A stretch of DNA of 9,107 bases from Chlamydiota bacterium (GTDB lineage: Bacteria > Chlamydiota > Chlamydiia > Chlamydiales > JAJFMB01): positions 1-9,107 of the forward strand of contig JAJFMB010000021.1 in assembly GCA_021772355.1 (NCBI GenBank), in the 5' to 3' direction. The position numbers and the translations under genes are program-made. Under the pieces are notes generated by a model that searched no databases, was not told the DNA's origin, and saw nothing but the letters and a program-made list of their open reading frames with translations. The number at the start of each line of letters is the position of its first letter. Within the stretch, counting starts at the first letter, position 1. Shown here in pieces: positions 1-5,800 of the stretch.

Positions 1-2
1 AG

Positions 3-707
3 GAAGGCATTTTAGATAAAATGGTCTCCCAGCAACTTGAAGCGTACTACCAGCGCATTCGCAGCAAAACACCAGATCAATTCCAACAGCAAGACGGAAG
101 CTGGAAGTCGTTAGCTGACGTAAAAGAAAAAGTAGCTGAGCGCTATTTCGCGGACATCTTAAAAGCAATTCGCACAGATTACGCAACACAAGGCTTGCAA
201 ACTTTGACGTCCGATCAATTAACAAACGATCTTACCTCGTCACTGCGTTTTTATCATCTTCTGCAAAAGGCTAAAAAAACAGCACAAGAAAATCCCGAAC
301 TCGTTGCGATTGGCACTAAGGAAGAGATCCAAGAAGACGGTAACACCCTCTCAACCCGTGAAACTCTAACGGATCAATGGAAGCTCGAAAAAGAGGCTTT
401 CCGAATAGAGCGCAGCGGAAAAGGGGATGCCATAAACCGTGAGGAAGCGTTTACCTTAGGAAAAGGGGCGTGGTCTCAAGTGAATACCCTTCCTAATGGA
501 GATCTCTATTTCTTTTATCTAGAAGATAAAGGGTATGATGCCACACAACCGATCTCAGAACAGGTTGCCGAGACCCATCGCCTGGTTGCAGACGATGCAC
601 AACAAATGCTTATGCGCAAGTTGCTGCAGGAAATAAAAGAAAAAAATGCCCTCTCACTCAACTACATGAAACAGCGCAGTGAGTACTCAGAAGACGAAGA
701 ATCATGA
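3..707 (+). CDS. 3' part of unrecognised protein, possibly SurA/PpiD-like periplasmic foldase (5' partial)
   Basis: The frame is open to the left edge of the window, with no stop before the ATG at 21, so this is probably the C-terminal part of a longer protein. An AGGAAGG at 1-7 leaves a 13-base gap to ATG 21, long for a Shine-Dalgarno, so a start at 21 is possible but not favoured. From that ATG 228 residues remain. They are hydrophilic, rich in Lys/Glu/Gln and probably largely helical. No signal peptide or membrane segment is visible, as expected if the N-terminus is missing. Residues 142-171 (EEAFTLGKGAW followed by NGDLYFFYLEDKG) resemble the end of parvulin-type foldase domains, where a 'gxwS' turn precedes a strand, followed by a C-terminal helix (about 180-208). 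That resemblance is weak and the function is unproven. The tail is acidic (EYSEDEES). The stop overlaps the next start as ATGA (704-707), implying translational coupling. Confidence 0.7.
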   Translation, partial: EGILDKMVSQQLEAYYQRIRSKTPDQFQQQDGSWKSLADVKEKVAERYFADILKAIRTDYATQGLQTLTSDQLTNDLTSSLRFYHLLQKAKKTAQENPELVAIGTKEEIQEDGNTLSTRETLTDQWKLEKEAFRIERSGKGDAINREEAFTLGKGAWSQVNTLPNGDLYFFYLEDKGYDATQPISEQVAETHRLVADDAQQMLMRKLLQEIKEKNALSLNYMKQRSEYSEDEES

Positions 708-1354
708 TTGAAGAAGCACTCATTGCTCTAACGCCCGTTGAATTTTTTCAACTACGACTCGAGTGCTCCTATCTCGAAAAGCAAAAAAACGGTATCTCTT
801 TTTTAAAAAGTGATAAACGGTATCTCTTACCTAAAACCTCTGCTCTTTGTAATGAAGAGCAGTTTGCTGATGTTTCGATGGGCTGGAATGAGGATGGCCT
901 TTTCTTTACCGTTCTATCTAAGAGACCCTACAAGCAAAGTATGTATCCAAGTGTAGAACGGGGAGATAGTTTTGAAGTATTTATAGATACACGCGATGTC
1001 AAAACAGCTAGCTTCAACACCCGTTTTTGTCACCATTTTTTCTGCTTACCTGAAGATATCGAGGGGATCCAAGCCGGAGAAATTACCCGTTTTAGAACCG
1101 AGGATAAACACGACCTCTGCGATCCAAATGAATTATCCGTACGCTCAGACCTCCTACCTAAAGGCTATTCCTTACAGTTTCATATCCCGGCGCATTGCCT
1201 CCACGGATATGATCCCGAGCAATTTAATCGCTTAGGAATGACTTACCGGATTAATACCTTACAGGGTGAACAACAACATTTTTCCGTTAGCAGCAACGAT
1301 TTTAACATCGACCAACAACCCTCTTTGTGGAGTAGTGTGAGGCTAGTTAAATGA
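704..1354 (+). CDS. CBM9-like / DOMON-like beta-sandwich protein, function unknown
   Basis: This is a 216-residue protein. The best marker is GDSFEVFIDTRD at residues 87-98, preceded by GWNEDGLFFTVLSK at 60-73 and followed by HHFFCLP at 110-116. This order (W-x-edGLyf, then gDsfEvfiDtRd, then hhFfclP) is characteristic of the CBM9-like sugar-binding fold (family-9 carbohydrate-binding modules, DOMON-like). The C-terminal part, LGMTYRINTLQGEQQHFS (178 onward) ending in SLWSSVRLVK, fits the closing strands. No signal peptide is visible, so the protein looks cytoplasmic, which is odd for a polysaccharide-binding module. No catalytic domain is attached. It lies between the preceding gene and gcvT with ATGA overlaps on both sides (704-707, 1351-1354), so all three are likely co-translated. 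Whether it binds sugar or has any link to glycine cleavage is unknown. The start at 704 has only a weak purine-rich stretch upstream. The fold assignment is moderately confident; the role is not. Confidence 0.85.
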   Translation: MIEEALIALTPVEFFQLRLECSYLEKQKNGISFLKSDKRYLLPKTSALCNEEQFADVSMGWNEDGLFFTVLSKRPYKQSMYPSVERGDSFEVFIDTRDVKTASFNTRFCHHFFCLPEDIEGIQAGEITRFRTEDKHDLCDPNELSVRSDLLPKGYSLQFHIPAHCLHGYDPEQFNRLGMTYRINTLQGEQQHFSVSSNDFNIDQQPSLWSSVRLVK

Positions 1355-2406
1355 AAACAGTACTATATGATCGCCATGTTGCACTGAAAGCAAAAATCGT
1401 CGATTTTGCCGGTTGGGAAATGCCGGTTCAGTACGGCGGAATCCTTCAGGAGTGTCATGCAGTGCGAGAGAATGTGGGCATTTTTGATGTTTCTCATATG
1501 GGTCGCATCCTTATCTCAGGACCTGATGCAGAACGCTTTCTCGACTACCTTTCTACAAATAAGATTTCCGAAAAAAAGGACAACTCCGCAACGTATACAG
1601 TGTGGTGCAATGAAAAGGGTCATTGTGTGGATGATGTGATCATCTACAGACAAGACAAGGAACACTTCTTCACTATTGTCAATGCGGGAAACCGAAAAAA
1701 AGATCTCCAGCACCTTCTAGAGCATAAAACTCATTTTAATGTTTCCATCGAACCTCGTTTCGATAAAGAGGGAATTCTCGCGATCCAAGGACCTGGCGCG
1801 ATGTCTTTAGTTCAACAGCAGTTTCCCGAAGCAGCGGACCTTAAACCCATGCGTTTTCTCACTACAGAGGATATCATCATTTCAGGAACCGGATATACCG
1901 GTGCCGGAGGTTGCGAAATCTACGCCCCCTTAGATAAAATTGTGACGCTGTGGGATCAATTTACAGCAAAGGGTGCAGTTCCCGTCGGCCTTGGTGCGCG
2001 CGATGCGCTGCGACTCGAAATGGGATTTGCTCTTTATGGACACGAAATTAGCGATTCCATTTCTCCAATAGAAAGCATCGCGGCTTGGACTGTAAAATGG
2101 GACAAAGATGATTTTCTTGGAAAAGATGCTTTGCGAAAACTCAGAAATACCGATAATAAACGATCAGAATATGGCATCTTGATGCAAGAGCGAGGAGTTC
2201 CTAGAGAAGGGTATCCAATCACCAAGGAAGGAAGTGAAATAGGTTACGTGACTTCCGGGACACATTCTCCTACACTAAATCAGGGAATTGCAATTATACT
2301 TGTGAATCACGTCCTCTCTCCAGATGAGAGTGTAGACGTATTGATCCGTGGAAAACCTCATAAGGCCAAGGTTGTTGCCTTGCCATTTATCAAAGGAGCA
2401 TTATGA
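1351..2406 (+). CDS. gcvT: Glycine cleavage system T protein (aminomethyltransferase)
   Basis: This 351-residue protein is close to the usual length of about 360. It transfers the methylene carbon from aminomethyl-lipoyl GcvH to tetrahydrofolate, releasing NH3 and 5,10-methylene-THF in the cytoplasm. Family motifs are clear: DFAGWEMPVQYGGILQEC (18-35), VGIFDVSHMGRI (42-53), HCVDDVIIYR with the conserved Asp pair (91-100), GILAIQGPGA (141-150), GTGYTGAGGCEIY (179-191), PVGLGARDALRLEMGFALYG (211-230) and the C-terminal GYVTSGTHSPTLNQGIA (298-314). The third-from-last motif is commonly TGYTGE-x-G-(F/Y)-E. Here the first Glu is Ala185, while the second, Glu189, is kept. The start is well supported: TGAGG at 1338-1342 lies 8 bases upstream, and homology begins with LYDRHVALKAKIVDFAGWEMP. 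The gene overlaps both neighbours by ATGA. gcvH and both P subunits follow directly, which strongly supports the assignment over the related YgfZ or dimethylglycine dehydrogenase families. Confidence 0.97.
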   Translation: MKTVLYDRHVALKAKIVDFAGWEMPVQYGGILQECHAVRENVGIFDVSHMGRILISGPDAERFLDYLSTNKISEKKDNSATYTVWCNEKGHCVDDVIIYRQDKEHFFTIVNAGNRKKDLQHLLEHKTHFNVSIEPRFDKEGILAIQGPGAMSLVQQQFPEAADLKPMRFLTTEDIIISGTGYTGAGGCEIYAPLDKIVTLWDQFTAKGAVPVGLGARDALRLEMGFALYGHEISDSISPIESIAAWTVKWDKDDFLGKDALRKLRNTDNKRSEYGILMQERGVPREGYPITKEGSEIGYVTSGTHSPTLNQGIAIILVNHVLSPDESVDVLIRGKPHKAKVVALPFIKGAL

Positions 2407-2762
2407 AGTATACTGAAACTCACGAATGGGTCGATGTGGAAAATAGTATTGGTATTGTTGGGATTAGTGATTATGCCCAAAAAGAGTTAGGCGACATCGT
2501 GTATGTGGAATTACCGGAAGTGGGTGCCACACTTAGCACAGGTGATGAAGCCGTTGTTCTTGAGTCTACAAAAGCTGCAGCTGATGTCTACTCTCCAGTC
2601 TCCGGACAAATTATCGAAATCAATGAAGAACTCAGCACAGCTTCCGAGCTCATCAATGAATCCCCCGAAGACGAAGGGTGGCTTTTTAAAATCAAACTTT
2701 CTCATCCTGAGGAATTAGAAGAGCTAATGGATGCCAAAGCTTACAAAGAGCAATTGAGTTAA
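2403..2762 (+). CDS. gcvH: Glycine cleavage system H protein (lipoyl carrier)
   Basis: This 119-residue protein is slightly shorter than typical bacterial H proteins (about 125-130). It carries the aminomethyl group on a lipoamide arm between the P, T and L proteins. The N-terminus shows the H-protein signature THEWVDVEN (6-14), then GIVGISDYAQKELGDIVYVELPEVG (17-41). The lipoylation site is ESTKAAADVYSP (54-65), with Lys57 as the acceptor; family members more often have ESVKAASD. C-terminal landmarks are INESPEDEGWLFKI (84-97) and the acidic end. The ATG at 2403 overlaps the gcvT stop as ATGA and is preceded by AAAGGAG (2392-2398), one of the best Shine-Dalgarno sequences in the operon though close (4 bases). 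Established knowledge: Chlamydiaceae keep a gcsH-like gene without the T and P genes, so the full set here is notable if the host is chlamydial. Lipoylation would need a LipA/LipB or LplA encoded elsewhere. Confidence 0.98.
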   Translation: MKYTETHEWVDVENSIGIVGISDYAQKELGDIVYVELPEVGATLSTGDEAVVLESTKAAADVYSPVSGQIIEINEELSTASELINESPEDEGWLFKIKLSHPEELEELMDAKAYKEQLS

Positions 2763-2765
2763 AAC

Positions 2766-4097
2766 GTGGACTTCATAGGAAATCAACAACCGCAAATCGA
2801 TGAAATGTTGCAGGATATCGGCATTAGCTCCGTTGAGGAGTTGTTTCAAGATATTCCCGACCGTCTGCGCCTCCCTAAGCCTGAACGAGATGATGGTCTT
2901 TCAGAGTATGAAGGGATGCGTCATATGGAAGAACTCGCCAACAAAAATAGTTTTCAGTATTTAGATAATTACCTGGGAGCCGGTGCTTATGAACATCATG
3001 TTCCCGCAATTGTCAATGCGATTTGCAGCCGTTCCGAATTTTTGACCGCCTACACTCCTTATCAAGCTGAAGCCTCTCAAGGCATGCTCCAAAGCATCTT
3101 TGAATTCCAATCTGCCATTTGCGCCCTTACCGGTCTTGATATCGCTAATGCTTCATTATACGATGCTGCCTCCGCTTGCGCAGAAGCGCTTCTAATGGCA
3201 TTACGCGTAAATAAAAAAAGACGTAAAATTCTTATCGCAGACTCTTTGCACCCCCATTACCGCAAAGTCATTGAGCAATACCTCGCTAATTTAGATATCT
3301 CTTTAGACACACTCCCTTTGCAAGAAGATGGGCAAATCGGAGATCTCTCCGCTATTGATGAAGAGACCGCCGCCGTAATTGTGCAATACCCAAGCTTTCT
3401 CGGAATCATCGACGATATCAAAACAATCTCGCAAAAAGCGAAATCCGTTGGCGCTCTAACGATTATTTCTGCTAACCCCCTCGCCTACGGTCTCTTAGCA
3501 AACGCAAAAGAACTAGGCGCAGATATCGCTGTAGGCGACCTTCAACCTCTTGGACTCCCTTTGCAATTTGGAGGCCCTTATGTCGGCTACATGGCATGCA
3601 CACACGCCCTTATGCGACAAATCCCCGGCCGTATTGTCGGAGAAACTGTCGATACAAAAGGACGACGCGGTTTTGTCTTAGCTCTACAAGCGCGCGAACA
3701 ACACATTCGTCGAGAAAAAGCGACCTCAAATATCTGCACGAATCAAGCATTGGCCGCTTTAGCCAGTCTTATCGCCATCCTTTGGTATGGCAAACAGGGA
3801 ATTCGTAAACTTGCTCTTACCAATTACCAACGCGCTGCCTATTTGAAAGAACAACTCGAAGCGCTACCCGCCCTCACAACCTTTACAACAGCACCTATCT
3901 TTAACGAATTCGTCATCACATTTCCCGGATCAATACAAGAAATACAACAACGATTTCGAGACGCCGGCATCGAACCGGGACTTGCCTTGGGGCGCTATTT
4001 TCCTAAATGGCAAAATAGCCTACTAATCGCTGTTACGGAAACAAAAAGCAAAAAGCAGCTCGATCACTATATCAAGGTGGCAAAAGAACTCGTATGA
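2766..4097 (+). CDS. gcvPA: Glycine dehydrogenase (decarboxylating) subunit 1, P-protein alpha
   Basis: This 443-residue protein has the expected length for the N-terminal subunit of the split P protein. With GcvPB it decarboxylates glycine using PLP and passes aminomethyl to lipoyl GcvH. Conserved stretches: MLQDIGISSVEELFQDIP (14-31), TPYQAEASQGMLQSIFEFQ (97-115), ALTGLDIANASLYDAASA (120-137), LGLPLQFGGPYVGYMA in the middle, PGRIVGETVDTKGRRGF, REQHIRREKATSNICTNQAL, and a C-terminal LLIAVTETKSKKQLD. The subunit lacks the catalytic PLP lysine, as expected, since that lies in GcvPB. The start is a GTG at 2766, three bases after the gcvH stop. Homology supports it because the family begins MDFI-x-N and the sequence reads (V/M)DFIGN. 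Only a minimal GAG (2756-2758) serves as Shine-Dalgarno, so translation may rely on reinitiation after gcvH. This is the only junction in the operon without an ATGA overlap. Downstream it overlaps gcvPB by ATGA. Confidence 0.97.
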   Translation: MDFIGNQQPQIDEMLQDIGISSVEELFQDIPDRLRLPKPERDDGLSEYEGMRHMEELANKNSFQYLDNYLGAGAYEHHVPAIVNAICSRSEFLTAYTPYQAEASQGMLQSIFEFQSAICALTGLDIANASLYDAASACAEALLMALRVNKKRRKILIADSLHPHYRKVIEQYLANLDISLDTLPLQEDGQIGDLSAIDEETAAVIVQYPSFLGIIDDIKTISQKAKSVGALTIISANPLAYGLLANAKELGADIAVGDLQPLGLPLQFGGPYVGYMACTHALMRQIPGRIVGETVDTKGRRGFVLALQAREQHIRREKATSNICTNQALAALASLIAILWYGKQGIRKLALTNYQRAAYLKEQLEALPALTTFTTAPIFNEFVITFPGSIQEIQQRFRDAGIEPGLALGRYFPKWQNSLLIAVTETKSKKQLDHYIKVAKELV

Positions 4098-5566
4098 CAA
4101 AAACGATTTTCGAAAAAACACAATCAGAACAGCACGCTTACAGCTTGCCTGCAGAAGCTCCTGAATTTCAAAATTACTATCCTCCTGCACACCTTTTACG
4201 TGAAGAACCCCTACAACTCCCTGAAGTTTCCGAATTGGATCTCTTGCGTCATTTTACGTCTCTTTCGAAAAAAAATATGGGGATCGACACCAATTTTTAT
4301 CCTCTTGGCAGCTGTACGATGAAGCTCAATCCCCGCATTAACGAAGTGAGCGCTGCTCTACCGGGTTTTACTCGCACTCACCCATTAGCACCGGAAGAAA
4401 CAGTTCAAGGTAATCTAGAACTGATCGATGAACTCATCAAAACCCTTTGCCACATCTGCGGCATGACAGCCGGCACTCTTACCCCCAACGCCGGCGCCCA
4501 AGGGGAGTTTGTCGGTATTCGCATGATCGCCTCCTACCATAAGCACAACAAAGACACCGGCCGCACAGAAATCCTTATCCCTGACAATGCCCACGGCACC
4601 AATCCTGCCACTGCCAAAATGGCAGGTTTTACCACAGTTTCCATTCGCACAAATGCACAAGGGGACATGGACCTTGATGACCTCCGCGCGCACGTCTCTG
4701 AAAAAACGGCAGGGCTCATGCTGACCAACCCTAACACCTTAGGCCTCTTCAGCCCCGTGATCACAGAAATTGCCCGCATTGTGCATGAACATGGTGGACT
4801 TCTTTACTACGACGGAGCCAATCTCAACCCCATGCTCAACATCGTGCGTCCCGGAGATATGGGTTTTGATGTTATGCACCTCAATTTACACAAAACCTTC
4901 TCCACACCTCATGGTGGTGGCGGACCCGGCTCCGGCCCTGTTCTTTGTAACGATAAACTGAAAATTTTCCTCCCCACTCCCCGCATCGAAAAAAGCAACG
5001 ATGCCTATTCTATCACTTGGAACGATCCCAATAGCATCGGACACATCTCCACCTTTCACGGAAACTTCGCCATCTACCTACGCGCCTATCTCTACACCAA
5101 ACTCCACGGCCACTTTGGTTTACGCCGCATCGCTGAAATGGCCGTCCTCAACGCCAACTACCTAAAAGCCAAACTCTCAGATATCTTCACCATCCCCTTT
5201 CCCCAGCACTGCATGCACGAATTTGTCGTCCAAGCAGACAACTATCTTAACGAAGGCATTCGTGCTCTCGACTTTGCCAAACGTCTTCTCGACTATGGCA
5301 TTCATGCCCCAACTGTTTACTTTCCCCTCATCATCAAAGAGTGCATGCTCATCGAACCTACCGAATCCGAATCCAAAGCCACACTAGACACATTTATCCA
5401 AACGCTTCATACCATTGTTCATGAAATCCGCACCAATCCCGACATCGTCAAAGAAGCACCGCACACCTTGCCCGTTACTCGCCTGGACGAAGTGCGCGCT
5501 AACAAGACTCCTATACTCAATGCTTTAAAAGCTGACTCCTCCCTACAATTCTCTCCTTCAATCTAA
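4094..5566 (+). CDS. gcvPB: Glycine dehydrogenase (decarboxylating) subunit 2, P-protein beta (PLP subunit)
   Basis: This 490-residue protein is typical in length. It carries the PLP-binding lysine of the heterotetrameric glycine decarboxylase, at Lys267 in MHLNLHKTFSTPHGGGGPGSGP, read in two pieces at 261-270 and 271-282. Other family motifs: NMGIDTNFYPLGSCTMKLNP (61-80), NAGAQGEFVGIRMI (132-145), PDNAHGTNPATAKMAGF (163-179), TNPNTLGLF (211-219), YYDGANLNPM (238-247) and the C-terminal LIEPTESESKATLDTFI (419-435). The ATG at 4094 overlaps the gcvPA stop (ATGA). The nearest Shine-Dalgarno-like AAGGTGG (4074-4080) is 13 bases away, so coupling to gcvPA is likely. The coding strand of the 3' half is markedly C-rich and G-poor (for example in 5161-5220 C greatly outnumbers G), unlike gcvT, where G is at least as common as C. 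The gene closes the operon; no lpd follows. Confidence 0.98.
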   Translation: MTKTIFEKTQSEQHAYSLPAEAPEFQNYYPPAHLLREEPLQLPEVSELDLLRHFTSLSKKNMGIDTNFYPLGSCTMKLNPRINEVSAALPGFTRTHPLAPEETVQGNLELIDELIKTLCHICGMTAGTLTPNAGAQGEFVGIRMIASYHKHNKDTGRTEILIPDNAHGTNPATAKMAGFTTVSIRTNAQGDMDLDDLRAHVSEKTAGLMLTNPNTLGLFSPVITEIARIVHEHGGLLYYDGANLNPMLNIVRPGDMGFDVMHLNLHKTFSTPHGGGGPGSGPVLCNDKLKIFLPTPRIEKSNDAYSITWNDPNSIGHISTFHGNFAIYLRAYLYTKLHGHFGLRRIAEMAVLNANYLKAKLSDIFTIPFPQHCMHEFVVQADNYLNEGIRALDFAKRLLDYGIHAPTVYFPLIIKECMLIEPTESESKATLDTFIQTLHTIVHEIRTNPDIVKEAPHTLPVTRLDEVRANKTPILNALKADSSLQFSPSI

Positions 5567-5610
5567 CATTTTTCCACGAACTCTCTCTCTATCAAACACC
5601 TTGAATTTCT
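5567..5610 (+). terminator. C-rich, G-poor stretch after gcvPB, candidate Rho-loading (rut) region
   Basis: The 44 bases after the gcvPB stop contain about 14 C and 2 G, with many pyrimidine-C dinucleotides including a (CT)5 run at 5581-5590. No GC hairpin followed by a T run is present, so an intrinsic terminator is not seen. C-over-G enrichment on untranslated RNA is the usual signature of Rho loading, and the C-rich bias begins inside the 3' half of gcvPB. Termination here is inference, based on composition and on the need to separate the gcv operon from the promoter just downstream. Confidence 0.25.
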
Positions 5611-5627
5611 TCATGCTATGTGTTTGA
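5592..5627. repeat. 8-bp perfect inverted repeat overlapping the -35 box (possible operator)
   Basis: TCAAACAC at 5592-5599 and its exact reverse complement GTGTTTGA at 5620-5627 are separated by 20 bases. The right arm overlaps the TTGACA -35 element by four bases (5624-5627). Centre-to-centre spacing is 28 bp, close to whole-turn spacing, which would suit a dimeric or cooperatively binding regulator placed to block RNA polymerase. No T run follows on either strand, so it is a poor intrinsic terminator. The regulator is unknown; an 8-bp repeat can also arise by chance. Confidence 0.4.
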
Positions 5628-5651
5628 CAAAAATTTAAAAAGAAGCACAAT
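5624..5651 (+). promoter_or_regulatory. Predicted sigma-70-type promoter of the efflux operon
   Basis: A perfect -35 TTGACA (5624-5629) is followed after a 16-base AT-rich spacer by CACAAT (5646-5651), which matches four of six TATAAT positions. Transcription would begin near 5658, giving a leader of about 140 nt before the TolC-family start. This is the only convincing promoter pair in the intergenic region. No extended -10 (TGn) is present. Confidence 0.5.
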
Positions 5652-5668
5652 GCGCAATAGTTGACCAC

Positions 5669-5788
5669 ATGGGAAGGATAAGCAACCCGGTCAGGATAAG
5701 AAGAAGAGGGTGCACACCCCATTATTTCGTGCATGGCCTTACTGTCTTATCCTGCCCAGACTGCTTTTCCAATTTTCCAAATCAATAG
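5669..5788 (+). CDS. Possible 39-residue leader peptide (uORF)
   Basis: An ATG at 5669 opens a 39-codon frame that closes with TAG at 5786-5788, touching the Shine-Dalgarno of the TolC-family gene and 12 bases before its ATG. The product would begin MGRISNPVRIRRRGC and contain CPDC and a C-terminal FSNFPNQ. The early codons are rich in AGG/AGA arginine codons, with three consecutive AGA at 5699-5707 right after the 5' arm of the outer leader hairpin. A ribosome translating or pausing there would open that hairpin. Against it: no Shine-Dalgarno is visible upstream of 5669, and a frame this short may be open by chance. No homologue is known to me. Confidence 0.15.
   Translation: MGRISNPVRIRRRGCTPHYFVHGLTVLSCPDCFSNFPNQ
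5765..5780 (+). repeat. Tandem duplication TTTTCCAA x2 in the leader
   Basis: TTTTCCAA occurs twice head to tail (5765-5772 and 5773-5780), in the single-stranded linker between the outer leader hairpin and the Shine-Dalgarno. It is exact but short. It may simply be an unstructured pyrimidine-rich spacer that keeps the ribosome entry site accessible. Confidence 0.5.
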
Positions 5789-5793
5789 AGGGG
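5787..5793 (+). promoter_or_regulatory. Shine-Dalgarno AGAGGGG deciding the TolC-family start at 5801
   Basis: AGAGGGG ends 7 bases before the ATG at 5801, the ideal spacing. The in-frame GTG at 5795 would leave only one base and is therefore rejected as start. Four bases of this site (5790-5793) lie inside the 8-nt segment complementary to the leader at 5713-5720. Confidence 0.65.
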
Positions 5794-5800
5794 TGTGAGG

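Noticed and set aside
996..1235. 79-codon + strand frame inside the CBM9-like gene
   Set aside because: It is an alternative frame of a gene with a clear family motif and lacks a Shine-Dalgarno.
1..2402. Glycine riboswitch before gcvT
   Set aside because: gcvT overlaps the preceding gene by ATGA, leaving no leader, and no tandem glycine-aptamer pattern is visible; it could only lie upstream of the window.
4415..4779. Minus-strand frames of 81-92 codons inside gcvPB
   Set aside because: They lie opposite conserved GcvPB motifs and are by-products of its C-rich codon use.
5592..5640. Intrinsic terminator from the TCAAACAC/GTGTTTGA stem
   Set aside because: The loop is 20 nt, the stem is AT-leaning and no T run follows on either strand; the right arm overlaps a -35 box instead.
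5795..5800. GTG at 5795 as start of the TolC-family gene
   Set aside because: It would be one base from the Shine-Dalgarno AGAGGGG; the ATG at 5801 has ideal 7-base spacing.
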